Part shown: in pieces, positions 41,960 to 49,496 of the stretch
Layout: each line of letters begins with the position of its first letter
Numbering within the stretch: position 1 is the first letter of the stretch
Assembly (NCBI RefSeq): GCF_003991195.1
Contig: NZ_RCWL01000005.1
Location: 37,270-101,269 of the forward strand
Source: Gynurincola endophyticus
GTDB taxonomy: Bacteria > Bacteroidota > Bacteroidia > Chitinophagales > Chitinophagaceae
Length of the DNA: 64,000 bases
Direction of reading: 5' to 3'
Notes under the pieces: model-generated
Seen by the model: the letters and a program-made list of their open reading frames with translations, nothing else
What the model was told of the DNA's origin: nothing
Databases searched by the model: none
Program-made: the position numbers and the translations under genes

Positions 41960-44701
41960 ATGAGATATCTATCAATCACACTTTTAACACTTTTCTTTGG
42001 TAGCGCTCTTTTTGCACAAAAGAAGACCCTCACCGAAGATGATTATGGTAAGTTCCAGCTAATGGGTTATCCAAGTCTGGCGAAAGACGGAAATTGGTCA
42101 GCCTATGCTGTAATTACTACCACTTTTGACGATTCTGCATTTTTCAAGAATCTCTCTTCCGGAAAAGAATATGCTTTCGGAAAAGCAATGTCTCCACAGG
42201 TTGCTCCTTTAGGAAATTGGGGTGCCTATATTACGACTGTTTCTTTTACTGAAAAAGAAAAGCTGACAGAAAGTAAAAAACCTGTTCCGAGAGGCGTTGC
42301 AATAGTAGACCTTTCTACCGGTAACAAATCGGAAATTAAAGATGCTAACAGTTTTAGATTTTCTGATAACGGAAAATTTATTGTTATTGAGCTGGATGCT
42401 CAAAAAGAAAAATCACCCAACAAAGTTATCTTGTTAAGAAACCTTTCTACCGGTGAAACAAGAACGATTGGTAACGTAAAAGAATATGCTTTTAATAAGA
42501 AAGGAGACTTCCTGGCTTATATAGTAGGGGGAGAAAACACTTATGCAAATACGATTGAGTTGTTTGATCTCAGATCTTACGCTACTAAAGTAATTAACAG
42601 TGATACTTTAGGATATTCTTCTTTAACATGGAGCCCTAACGGTGAATCACTGGCTTTCTACAAAGAACTCAAAGATACTTTGTACGAAGACAAAGAAAAA
42701 GCAGCCAGTGTTCATTATTATTCAGGAATCTATAAAACACCTGTGTTGTATTCGTATACAGCAGCTCAGTTGAAACCTGGTTTTAGAATTCTGCCTGCTT
42801 CAAGAATTATGATTTCTGAAGATTTACAGATTGTATATTTCGGTATTAAGGAGTGGACAAAAAAACCTGAGAAAAAATCTCCTGCTAAAGATACTGCTGC
42901 AAAAGACTCTGCAAAAACAGCAGCTCCTGCAGCTCCTAAAAAAGAGAATGTGGCAGATGTAGATGTATGGCATTGGAAGGATAAGGATATTCAGCCTTAC
43001 CAGAAGTTAATGCAAAATACTATTGCCAATGCTCATTACCTGGTAAGCTGGGTTCCGGCTCAGTCGAAAGCATTTCAGTTAACTGAAAAGTTAACAGATC
43101 GTGCAATGTCAAATTTTGAGAAAAATGCTGTAGTAGTACAGTCTGACGAAAAATACAAACCGGCAATGGTAGAAGATTTCGCAGATGTATATTATGTGGA
43201 TGCATTGACCGGTAATAAAGTATCAGTTGCTGAAAAATTAGACCTTACAAGAAGAGGGTTAGCAATCAGCCGTTTAGGTAAGTATATTATTTACTTCAAA
43301 GATAAACATTGGTGGTCGTTTAATACACAAACAAAAAAGGTTACCAATATCACTGAGAAAATTGATGAACCGGTATGGGATACCAGAGATGATCATCCGG
43401 GGCCATTATTCTATTTCGGTGCTTCTATGTTCAGTAAAGATGAAGAAACCGTATTTATCAATACCGAATATGATGTGTACTCAGTTCGTTTAGACGGCAA
43501 ATCACAACAACGTTTAACAAAAGGTAAAGAAGAAGGTAATATTTACAGAGTGTATGCTCAGTTCTCTAACAAAAGTTATTATGACCCGGCTTTACCGATT
43601 TATTTCAGAAAGTTCGGCGATTTAACTAAGAAAGCCGGACTGGTAAGTTATCAGAATGGAAAGTTTGATGAATTATTCTTTGAGGATATTCTTTTCGGCA
43701 ACGTTGTTAAAGCTGAAGATGCCAATATGTTCTTAATTAGTAAAGAAACCAATCAGACTCCGATAGCGCTTTACAGTGGTACATCATTAAAAGCGTTAAA
43801 AAGCATTCACCAATCAAACAAATTTGCAAGTGAGTATGCTAACGGAAAAGTTGAGTTAATTAACTATACCAATAAGAACGGTAAAAAATTACAAGGTACT
43901 TTGTACTATCCGGTGAACTATACACCCGGAAAACAATATCCGTTGGTCGTTTATATTTATGAGAAATTAAGCGACGGGATAAACAGATTCCCGATGCCAT
44001 CTCCAACCAGTGCATATAATACCGTAAACTTTACGAATGCAGGTTACTTTATCTTCCAGCCGGATATCGTTTATGATATGAATGATCCGGGTATCAGCGC
44101 AGTTAACTGTGTGGTGCCGGCGGTAGAAGAAGTATTAAAAACCGGTATGGTGAATAAAGATCAGCTCGGAATTATGGGCCACTCATGGGGTGCTTATCAA
44201 ACCAGCTTCATCGTTACACAAACAGACCTGTTTAAGGCAGGTGTAGCCGGAGCTCCTTTGACAAACATGATTTCAATGTCATTGTCTATTTATTGGAACA
44301 GCGGTGTACCTGATCAGAAAATCTTTGAAACTTCTCAAGGTCGCTTTGACGGTCCATGGTATGAGCGTATGGAAGAGCATATGAGAAACTCTCCGATCTA
44401 TGCTGCTAAGAATCTGAAAACGCCTTTGCTGGTAGCTTTCGGTGATAAAGATGGCGCAGTAGACTGGCATCAGGGTATCGAGTTGTACGGAACACTGAGA
44501 AGAATGCAAAAACCCCACGTTTTGTTGGTATATGCTAATGAAAACCATGGTTTAGCTAAAAAAGAAAATCGTATAGATTATATGAATCGTCAACGCCAGT
44601 GGTTCGATCACTTCTTATTGAAGAAAGAAGCACCAAAATGGATTGAAGAAGGTATGACTTACGACGAACGTGTGAAATTTGAAGAAAAGAATAAAAAATA
44701 G
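41960..44701 (+). CDS. Exported S9-family prolyl oligopeptidase-like peptidase
   Basis: This is a 913-residue secreted serine peptidase. A signal peptide (MRYLSITLLTLFFGSALFAQ) precedes a long beta-propeller region (about residues 40-600) with WD-like repeats. An Ala/Lys-rich low-complexity linker near residues 305-330 interrupts the propeller. The C-terminal alpha/beta-hydrolase domain has Ser742 in GIMGHSWGAYQT, a candidate Asp in AFGDKDGAVDW and the His in YANENHGL. This is the dipeptidyl/oligopeptidase arrangement of families S9B/S9C. It follows a terminator closely, so it probably has its own promoter. It likely digests peptides in the periplasm. Confidence 0.9.
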   Translation: MRYLSITLLTLFFGSALFAQKKTLTEDDYGKFQLMGYPSLAKDGNWSAYAVITTTFDDSAFFKNLSSGKEYAFGKAMSPQVAPLGNWGAYITTVSFTEKEKLTESKKPVPRGVAIVDLSTGNKSEIKDANSFRFSDNGKFIVIELDAQKEKSPNKVILLRNLSTGETRTIGNVKEYAFNKKGDFLAYIVGGENTYANTIELFDLRSYATKVINSDTLGYSSLTWSPNGESLAFYKELKDTLYEDKEKAASVHYYSGIYKTPVLYSYTAAQLKPGFRILPASRIMISEDLQIVYFGIKEWTKKPEKKSPAKDTAAKDSAKTAAPAAPKKENVADVDVWHWKDKDIQPYQKLMQNTIANAHYLVSWVPAQSKAFQLTEKLTDRAMSNFEKNAVVVQSDEKYKPAMVEDFADVYYVDALTGNKVSVAEKLDLTRRGLAISRLGKYIIYFKDKHWWSFNTQTKKVTNITEKIDEPVWDTRDDHPGPLFYFGASMFSKDEETVFINTEYDVYSVRLDGKSQQRLTKGKEEGNIYRVYAQFSNKSYYDPALPIYFRKFGDLTKKAGLVSYQNGKFDELFFEDILFGNVVKAEDANMFLISKETNQTPIALYSGTSLKALKSIHQSNKFASEYANGKVELINYTNKNGKKLQGTLYYPVNYTPGKQYPLVVYIYEKLSDGINRFPMPSPTSAYNTVNFTNAGYFIFQPDIVYDMNDPGISAVNCVVPAVEEVLKTGMVNKDQLGIMGHSWGAYQTSFIVTQTDLFKAGVAGAPLTNMISMSLSIYWNSGVPDQKIFETSQGRFDGPWYERMEEHMRNSPIYAAKNLKTPLLVAFGDKDGAVDWHQGIELYGTLRRMQKPHVLLVYANENHGLAKKENRIDYMNRQRQWFDHFLLKKEAPKWIEEGMTYDERVKFEEKNKK

Positions 44702-44714
44702 ATCCTGTTCAATC

Positions 44715-44750
44715 AAAGCCCCGCTGTTTTAAAGCGGGGCTTTGTTATTT
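44715..44750 (+). terminator. Terminator after the S9 peptidase gene
   Basis: AAAGCCCCGCT (44715-44725) pairs perfectly with AGCGGGGCTTT (44733-44743), followed by GTTATTTT. Confidence 0.92.
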
Positions 44751-44795
44751 TATGCGATTTACTTTTTGTTCAGATAATACGAACAGATAGTTTTC

Positions 44796-45527
44796 TTATG
44801 TAAGCCGTAACTTCACAAACCAGGCGGCAAATGTATCCCACAACGGAAAGCTGACCTGGAAAATCATGAGACAATGAAATAATATGTAGAAAGCCAGCAC
44901 CAAAGGAAAAATCCATCTTCCCCGTTGCTGTTTTCTTTCTCTGATAATAAGTGTAATCAACAACAGGTATATTATTAAGATGGTAACCATGAATGCCGCT
45001 AAAAAATATTCTTCAGTAAAAACCGATCTGATCAGAAAGCGGCCGAGCGTTGGTTCTATAAATACAATTCCAGTTGCAATCATTGCTCTGGCATGAACAG
45101 GTGTATTGTGTTTGTTGACAAGTGCTATAACATACATCACGCCGATAATAATAATATCTTTAGTTTGTAGCCACAGACCGGCTCCCAGATCTTCCGTTAC
45201 AATTCCTCCAAGCGTATGGTGTTTTAATAGAATAACCGAGATAAGAAATAATGGAAGAATGATATAGCTGAATTTTCCGATCGTACGGTGTAATTGAATT
45301 TTCTTTTTTCTGATTAAGATAGGTTGTACAATCAGCAGAAATATCCAAAGCGTTGCTATCGCTCCATGAAAATGGAAATAGTAATTAAAGTTGGCGGTTC
45401 CGTCTATATACTTTGAAAAGAAAGAAGGCCAGAAGCCAAGAAGAGTGAGTACAATTAATCCAATAGCATAATAACCTGCATTTTCGAAGGTTAGTTTTGA
45501 CGGTTGACTTTTACCGATAGATTCCAT
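44796..45527 (-). CDS. Multi-pass membrane protein of unknown function
   Basis: The protein is not assigned. With the start at MESIGKSQPSKL (45527) it has 243 residues and about seven membrane helices. Histidines sit at conserved-looking places in or near helices (NYYFHFHGAIATLW, IQLHRTIGKFSYI, LLKHHTLGG, NKHNTPVHARAMIATG), which resembles small heme- or quinone-associated membrane proteins of the DUF2306 or cytochrome-like type. I cannot confirm a family. An in-frame extension of 24 residues upstream looks hydrophobic and basic and is not preferred. It is followed by the convergent terminator region of the S9 peptidase. Confidence 0.6.
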   Translation of the reverse strand: MESIGKSQPSKLTFENAGYYAIGLIVLTLLGFWPSFFSKYIDGTANFNYYFHFHGAIATLWIFLLIVQPILIRKKKIQLHRTIGKFSYIILPLFLISVILLKHHTLGGIVTEDLGAGLWLQTKDIIIIGVMYVIALVNKHNTPVHARAMIATGIVFIEPTLGRFLIRSVFTEEYFLAAFMVTILIIYLLLITLIIRERKQQRGRWIFPLVLAFYILFHCLMIFQVSFPLWDTFAAWFVKLRLT

Positions 45528-45736
45528 TATCTTCCAGATTAATTTTATCAAAACAAACCTTAGTGTTTCAGTCTTTTTAGGAAACAAAAAATAGAACACT
45601 ACTTCTGTTCCGGTTTCTTTGAGCCTAAACTAATCATTATTTCTGATAGTGGATAGACGGGTACTATACCCTAAAAGAGGTAAATGTAGATCCGATTTTT
45701 ACAAAACACTGATATACAATTGTATGTTTGTGAAAG

Positions 45737-45777
45737 AGCTGTCGAATGGTTACACATATGATAAATACCCGACAGCT
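45737..45777. terminator. Possible weak hairpin below the 4-helix membrane protein gene
   Basis: The 8-base arms AGCTGTCG (45737-45744) and CGACAGCT (45770-45777) are perfectly complementary across a 25-base loop. No clear U-run follows on either strand, so termination is doubtful. Confidence 0.35.
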
Positions 45778-45834
45778 ACCTTAATATTGTTGAGTTAATC
45801 AGCAAAACTTCGTTCACTGAAAAACAGTTTATAA

Positions 45835-46254
45835 TTATTCAAACAGGTCATTTCTGTTCAATCCGTTAATAGATTTTTTTCGGGCGTAGAGATAAAAGAA
45901 GAAGTGAATTAATAAGAATACCAGCCATATTAAAGCGGTGATATGAATTACCTGTACTTTTTCAAAGCGCGATTGAAATCCTGCTGCAAACCATAATTCA
46001 GAAATACCAACATGAATAAGAAAGGTCGTAAGATGGAAACGAAATCCAACATCAAAAATCGGCAGGTATTCTCCATCCTGTTTTCCGAAATGCCAGCCGG
46101 CTAATGCCATTAAACCTCCATAAAGTGCGGCGCTGATAATAATCATAGCAACTAAGCCGTGCTCTATGGTATAACTCAAACAGAATCTGAAAATTGTGGT
46201 GAGTATGATTGCTGCAGCGGCAAACTTCAGTAAATAAGGAGTAATCGATTTCAT
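45835..46254 (-). CDS. Small four-helix membrane protein next to a PadR regulator
   Basis: The family is not recognised. The 139-residue protein has four predicted membrane helices (about residues 9-28, 34-53, 70-90 and 102-124). A short cytoplasmic tail, YARKKSINGLNRNDLFE, follows. It starts 4 bases after the stop of the PadR-family regulator, so both are on one transcript and the membrane protein should be under PadR control. Regulator-plus-membrane-protein pairs of this kind are common in Bacteroidota, but the membrane partner's role is not known. Confidence 0.65.
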   Translation of the reverse strand: MKSITPYLLKFAAAAIILTTIFRFCLSYTIEHGLVAMIIISAALYGGLMALAGWHFGKQDGEYLPIFDVGFRFHLTTFLIHVGISELWFAAGFQSRFEKVQVIHITALIWLVFLLIHFFFYLYARKKSINGLNRNDLFE

Positions 46255-46258
46255 GGCA

Positions 46259-46624
46259 TTAAGTGTTTAAAAGATTTTTAATAGAGGGAGAAAAAAACAG
46301 GTGAATGTTACGGCTTACAAACCGGTTAAATAAATCCTGCCCCAGACCGGTAAGGAAATAATACTTCCTGTCAGGCCCTTTGTTTCCCTTTTGTAACTCA
46401 TGATCTACTATACCTACATGCTCAAATTTTCGAAGCACACGATAAAGACTTTGTTCTTCACAGGTCATTGTATGATTCGATTGTTCTTCAACAAATCGTT
46501 TGATCTCATCTACGTATTTCTGCTCTTCTTTGAGCGCCAGGAAGATCCATAGAGTTAGTTGCCCCTTTTTGTAGGTTTCCTCCCAGGAGGACAATAATTC
46601 CTGTAGTTTTTCTTCAGTCGTCAT
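46259..46624 (-). CDS. PadR-family transcriptional regulator
   Basis: The 121-residue winged-helix protein starts MTTEEKLQELLSSWEETYKKGQLTLWIFLAL. Family blocks follow: EEQSLYRVLRKFEHVGIVDHELQKGNKGPDRKYYFLTGLGQDLF, with the wing in the KGNKGPDRKYY segment. Members usually repress their own operon and bind small hydrophobic or phenolic ligands. The perfect 27-base palindrome 12 bases before this start is a strong candidate operator. An earlier in-frame ATG (46648) lies inside that palindrome, so I exclude it. The membrane-protein gene follows 4 bases after the stop. Confidence 0.85.
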   Translation of the reverse strand: MTTEEKLQELLSSWEETYKKGQLTLWIFLALKEEQKYVDEIKRFVEEQSNHTMTCEEQSLYRVLRKFEHVGIVDHELQKGNKGPDRKYYFLTGLGQDLFNRFVSRNIHLFFSPSIKNLLNT

Positions 46625-46635
46625 TATTGCATTAC

Positions 46636-46662
46636 TTGTATTATACAATTTGTATAATACAA
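46636..46662. promoter_or_regulatory. 27-base perfect palindrome, PadR operator
   Basis: The arms TTGTATTATACAA and TTGTATAATACAA are exactly complementary around a single central base. The palindrome overlaps the -7 element and start point of the PadR gene. Confidence 0.85.
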
Positions 46663-46689
46663 ATGTAGTAAATTGTTTTTAATCTCCAA
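46660..46689 (-). promoter_or_regulatory. PadR gene promoter
   Basis: On the minus strand a TTG (46689-46687), a 19-base spacer and a -7 element TACATTTG (46667-46660) match the Bacteroidota consensus. Confidence 0.7.
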
Positions 46690-46741
46690 ATTATTATGAA
46701 TGAAAGAGGAATTTACCCGAAAAGTTCACCATATTCATTTA

Positions 46742-46755
46742 TACTGAATTCAGTA
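46742..46755. promoter_or_regulatory. 14-base palindrome upstream of the AraC-type gene
   Basis: TACTGAATTCAGTA is a perfect dyad about 40 bases before the AraC-type HTH gene. It could be an operator, but no promoter element around it is clear. Confidence 0.4.
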
Positions 46756-46796
46756 AATTGTGTTGAGCAATAGTTACTAAAACGCTGAAAATCAAA

Positions 46797-47174
46797 ATGA
46801 GTAAAAGAAGTGTAGAGATAACCAGTCAATATTTTGACTTTTTAGACCGGCATATTAGTGATGTGGTAAATGGTCGCGCTGCTGATTTTCTGGAGCTGAA
46901 TCAGATTGCCGGTGAATTGTTTGTATCGCACAAACATCTGACAGATACGGTGCAAAAAGAAACCGGTAATCATCCTTGTCATTTTTATGATCTCAAAATA
47001 ATTGATCAGGCAAAACGGATGCTGACAGATACCAGCAGATCCATCGCAGATATTGCTACAATACTCACTTATGATCCTTCCAACTTCTCTAAGTTTTTCA
47101 AAAAATTTGTTGGACAAACACCCGGTCAGTACCGGCAGAAAAATAAAAGTTCCGAAAAGTTCACCACAAAATAA
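46797..47174 (+). CDS. AraC-type helix-turn-helix protein, DNA-binding domain only
   Basis: The 125-residue protein has only the two helix-turn-helix motifs of the AraC/XylS DNA-binding region. Family blocks are LNQIAGELFVSHKHLTDTVQKETGNHP for the first and IADIATILTYDPSNFSKFFKKFVGQTPGQYRQ for the second, which is the signature region. The usual ligand-binding domain is absent, although about 30 N-terminal residues precede the first helix-turn-helix. Stand-alone forms exist. It lies 57 bases before an SDR gene in the same direction and may control it. Confidence 0.85.
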   Translation: MSKRSVEITSQYFDFLDRHISDVVNGRAADFLELNQIAGELFVSHKHLTDTVQKETGNHPCHFYDLKIIDQAKRMLTDTSRSIADIATILTYDPSNFSKFFKKFVGQTPGQYRQKNKSSEKFTTK

Positions 47175-47231
47175 ATATACATACCAGCCATCTTTGTAAT
47201 GTTCATTTTATAACATTTAAAAGAAAACAAA

Positions 47232-47987
47232 ATGGCGAGAAACAATCTAAACGGAAAAGTGGTGCTTATTGCAGGTGGTGCTAAAAACTTAGGCGGTTTG
47301 TTAAGCCGGGATTTTGCAGCCAAAGGTGCAAAAGTAGTGATTCACTACAATAGTGACAGTACAAAAGCTGAAGCTGAAAAAACGTTGACTGCTATTAAAG
47401 AAGCAGGTGGAGAAGCGTTTTTGTTTCAGGCAGATCTGACTGACGTAAAAAATATTACTAAACTTTTTGATGCCGCAATAGAAAAATTCGGCGGTATTGA
47501 TATTGCTATCAATACAGTAGGTAAAGTACTGAAAAAACCTTTTAAAGATACCACAGAAGAAGAGTACGATAGTATGAGTGATATCAATTCTAAAGTGGCT
47601 TATTTTTTTATTCAGGAGGCTGGAAAAAAGCTAAATGATAACGGGAAGATCAACACCATCGTCACATCATTACTGGCTGCTTTCACAGGATATTATTCTA
47701 CCTACGCGGGTGCAAAAGCTCCCGTAGAACATTTTACACGTGCAGCTTCCAAAGAATTCGGCTCAAGAGGTATTTCTGTAACGGCAGTTGCTCCGGGACC
47801 AATGGATACACCTTTCTTTTACGGACAGGAAAGTGATGATGCGGTAGCTTATCACAAATCTGCATCTGATCTGGGAGGTTTAACTGATATTAAAGATATC
47901 GCTCCACTTGTTGAATTTTTAGTAACAGATGGCTGGTGGATTACCGGACAAACCATTTTTGCCAATGGTGGGTATACTACCAGATAG
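47232..47987 (+). CDS. Short-chain dehydrogenase/reductase
   Basis: This 251-residue classical SDR has the cofactor motif IAGGAKNLGG (normally TGxxxGxG, here shifted to Ala-Gly-Gly-Ala-Lys-Asn-Leu-Gly-Gly). The catalytic Ser146, Tyr158 and Lys162 lie in TSLLAA and YAGAK. The NTVGK segment replaces the common NNAG. The ending FLVTDGWWITGQTIFANGGYTTR is typical. The substrate is unknown; relatives reduce keto groups of small molecules or acyl carriers. It follows the AraC-type gene and is followed by an inverted repeat that could end the transcript. The SnoaL-like gene comes next. Confidence 0.87.
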   Translation: MARNNLNGKVVLIAGGAKNLGGLLSRDFAAKGAKVVIHYNSDSTKAEAEKTLTAIKEAGGEAFLFQADLTDVKNITKLFDAAIEKFGGIDIAINTVGKVLKKPFKDTTEEEYDSMSDINSKVAYFFIQEAGKKLNDNGKINTIVTSLLAAFTGYYSTYAGAKAPVEHFTRAASKEFGSRGISVTAVAPGPMDTPFFYGQESDDAVAYHKSASDLGGLTDIKDIAPLVEFLVTDGWWITGQTIFANGGYTTR

Positions 47988-47994
47988 AAAATAA

Positions 47995-48034
47995 AAAATG
48001 GGTAATGAAAAGAAAATTTTCAATTACCCATTTT
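47995..48034 (+). terminator. Possible terminator after the SDR gene
   Basis: AAAATGGGTAAT (47995-48006) pairs with ATTACCCATTTT (48023-48034) across an AT-rich loop. The stem is AT-rich and its sequence resembles the T-rich intergenic phrases seen elsewhere, so it may be a repeat instead of a terminator. Confidence 0.5.
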
Positions 48035-48065
48035 AAAATTCAATCACGAAAATCAAAAGATTATA

Positions 48066-48389
48066 ATGGATTTATCAGTCATACCGAATGAAACCGTAAG
48101 AAGTGCTGTGGCGGCCCTGCAAAAAAATGACAAGAATACCTGGTTTTCTTATTTTGCTAAAGACATAGTGTTTACTGATGACGGAAATACGCTCAACTTC
48201 AAATCATTCTTTGAGAACGCCTTTGCTAAAAAGGAAAAATTTCTGCAAATTGAACGCATAGAAAACAACGGAAAAGATATCTATGGTGTTTTTTATGCCG
48301 GGCAATGGGGTACTTTCAAAGTGTATTTTAAGTTTCAATTGAATGATGAAGAAAAAATCATCAGATTGGATATCGGACAGATCAGGTAA
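48066..48389 (+). CDS. NTF2/SnoaL-like protein
   Basis: This small protein of 107 residues begins MDLSVIPNETVRSAVAALQKNDKNTWFSYFAKDIVFTDDG. The fold pattern is cone-shaped alpha/beta: an N-terminal helix, a WFSYFAKDIVF strand, and the four beta strands ending FKVYFKFQLNDEEKIIRLDIGQI. This is typical of nuclear-transport-factor-2-like proteins, which include enzymes and small ligand binders. There is no clear active-site residue set to name a reaction. It follows the SDR gene by about 80 bases with an inverted repeat between, so linkage to the SDR is uncertain. Confidence 0.65.
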   Translation: MDLSVIPNETVRSAVAALQKNDKNTWFSYFAKDIVFTDDGNTLNFKSFFENAFAKKEKFLQIERIENNGKDIYGVFYAGQWGTFKVYFKFQLNDEEKIIRLDIGQIR

Positions 48390-48586
48390 AACATAGCATC
48401 TTCTGTATCCTTACAGACAACGGTTATTATCATATTATTGTGTGCTACCTCAAAATCGAAATGATATAGCCTCTTCAAACAGACAGGCCAGAAGGTTTTT
48501 CGAAAAAGACCAGGTTTTTGGCCGAAAACGCTCTTTTAAGCAGAAATAATTCAAAAAAAAGGAAAAATTTTTGTTAAACCGCATTA
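48390..48586. other. Intergenic stretch upstream of the sulfur promoter
   Basis: I see no reading frame, tRNA or strong hairpin. The sulfur operator, promoters and leader ORF begin at its right end. Confidence 0.5.
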
Positions 48587-48605
48587 GTCTACCAAATAAG
48601 TAGAA
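48587..48605. promoter_or_regulatory. Putative sulfur operator, site 1
   Basis: GTCTAC-CAAATAA-GTAGAA: the five-base inner arms TCTAC and GTAGA are perfect with a seven-base spacer. It lies directly upstream of a -7 element, between where a -33 and -7 would sit. The same dyad occurs at 52560-52578 and 58331-58349. Confidence 0.8.
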
Positions 48606-48608
48606 AAA

Positions 48609-48616
48609 TATTTTTG
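48609..48616 (+). promoter_or_regulatory. Sulfur operon promoter, first -7 element
   Basis: TATTTTTG is an exact -7 match beginning four bases after operator site 1. No TTG at ideal distance was found, so the operator may replace normal -33 contacts. Confidence 0.6.
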
Positions 48617-48642
48617 TAGTTTAATTTGAACACCTATTTTTG
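48614..48642 (+). promoter_or_regulatory. Sulfur operon promoter, second tandem promoter
   Basis: TTG (48614-48616), an 18-base spacer and TATTTTTG (48635-48642) are present. The expected start near 48650 gives a leader of about nine bases before the leader ORF. Confidence 0.65.
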
Positions 48643-48658
48643 TTCTAACAAATCTGCT

Positions 48659-48721
48659 ATGGTTTATTTTTCTTCCATATTCCCCATGTCTAAGATGATG
48701 GCAACCTGCTGTTGCTGTTAA
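48659..48721 (+). CDS. Cysteine-rich leader peptide (putative attenuator peptide)
   Basis: This 20-codon frame has ATG at 48659 and stop TAA at 48719-48721. It ends Met-Met-Ala-Thr-Cys-Cys-Cys-Cys: four consecutive Cys codons (TGC TGT TGC TGT, 48707-48718) directly before the stop. An internal ATG at 48686 would give MSKMMATCCCC. It lies between the operon promoters and cysH, and overlaps two stem elements. The layout is that of ribosome-stalling leaders such as those of trp, his and leu operons, here for cysteine. No Shine-Dalgarno site is seen, as usual in this phylum. Translation is inferred. Confidence 0.75.
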   Translation: MVYFSSIFPMSKMMATCCCC

Positions 48722-48737
48722 TCATCTTATTGTTGCC
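48691..48737 (+). promoter_or_regulatory. Mutually exclusive stems over the Cys leader (putative attenuator)
   Basis: Stem 1: TAAGATGAT (48691-48699) pairs with ATCATCTTA (48721-48729), enclosing the Cys codons. Stem 2: GGCAAC (48700-48705) pairs with GTTGCC (48732-48737). The order 1, 2, 1', 2' means both cannot form as nested hairpins, and a ribosome on the Cys codons blocks both. A T-rich stretch (GATTTTCAATCTTTT) follows. Whether it controls termination or translation is open. Confidence 0.6.
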
Positions 48738-48768
48738 TGCCTGATTTTCAATCTTTTAAAAACATTAC

Positions 48769-49479
48769 ATGGAGCATCTGGAAACTTTTACTGAATTATC
48801 CTATCAAATTGATAGACTATCAATGAGTGAAGCATTGAAGCTTTTGTCGGACAAGTTTCCCGGCGAAGTGGTATTTTCTACCAGTTTCAGTTATGAAGAT
48901 CAGGTAATCACGTATCATATTTTTTCGCAACAGTTATCTGTAAAAGTATTTACACTTGATACGGGGCGACTGTTTCCAGAAACCTATTCGGTATGGAGCA
49001 GTACGCTGGAAAGATATCAGCAACCTATTGCAGTATACTATCCCGATGCAAAAGATATTGAAAGTTTTGTAACTCAGAACGGACCGAATGCCTTCTATGA
49101 ATCCACTGAACTCAGACAAAGTTGTTGTCAGATCAGAAAAGTGCAGCCCTTAAAGCGAGCGCTAAATGGTCAGTCTGTCTGGATCACAGGTCTGCGCGCC
49201 GAACATTCTCCCAACCGGTCGAACCTGCAGGTGCTGGAATGGGATGATACCAATCAGATTATTAAGTTTAATCCACTGCTGCATTGGACTACAGAAGAAG
49301 TGAAAGAGTGTATCAATAAATATAATATTCCTTACAACTCATTACATGATCGCGGTTTTATCAGCATTGGTTGTGCGCCGTGTACCAGGGCTGTTCGGGA
49401 AGGAGAAGATTTCAGAGCCGGGCGCTGGTGGTGGGAAGATAAGAGTAAAAAAGAGTGCGGATTGCACGTGCATCGTTAA
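48769..49479 (+). CDS. cysH: Fe-S type adenylylsulfate (APS) reductase
   Basis: The 236-residue thiol-dependent reductase turns activated sulfate into sulfite. The N-terminal nucleotide-binding SFSYEDQVI is followed by Cys119-Cys120 in RQSCCQIRKV and Cys202/Cys205 in SIGCAPCTRAVREGEDFRAGRWWWED. These four are the 4Fe-4S ligands of APS reductases. The catalytic Cys230 sits in KKECGLHVH. PAPS reductases lack the cluster cysteines. APS as substrate also fits the absence of a cysC kinase and the single-domain CysN. It is the first structural gene, 47 bases after the Cys leader ORF. cysD follows after 17 bases. Confidence 0.92.
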   Translation: MEHLETFTELSYQIDRLSMSEALKLLSDKFPGEVVFSTSFSYEDQVITYHIFSQQLSVKVFTLDTGRLFPETYSVWSSTLERYQQPIAVYYPDAKDIESFVTQNGPNAFYESTELRQSCCQIRKVQPLKRALNGQSVWITGLRAEHSPNRSNLQVLEWDDTNQIIKFNPLLHWTTEEVKECINKYNIPYNSLHDRGFISIGCAPCTRAVREGEDFRAGRWWWEDKSKKECGLHVHR

Positions 49480-49496
49480 TCAATCAGGTAGATTTT

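Noticed and set aside
45737-45777. 8-base inverted repeat considered as a strong terminator.
   Set aside because: The loop is 25 bases and no U-run follows, so it is kept only as a low-confidence feature.
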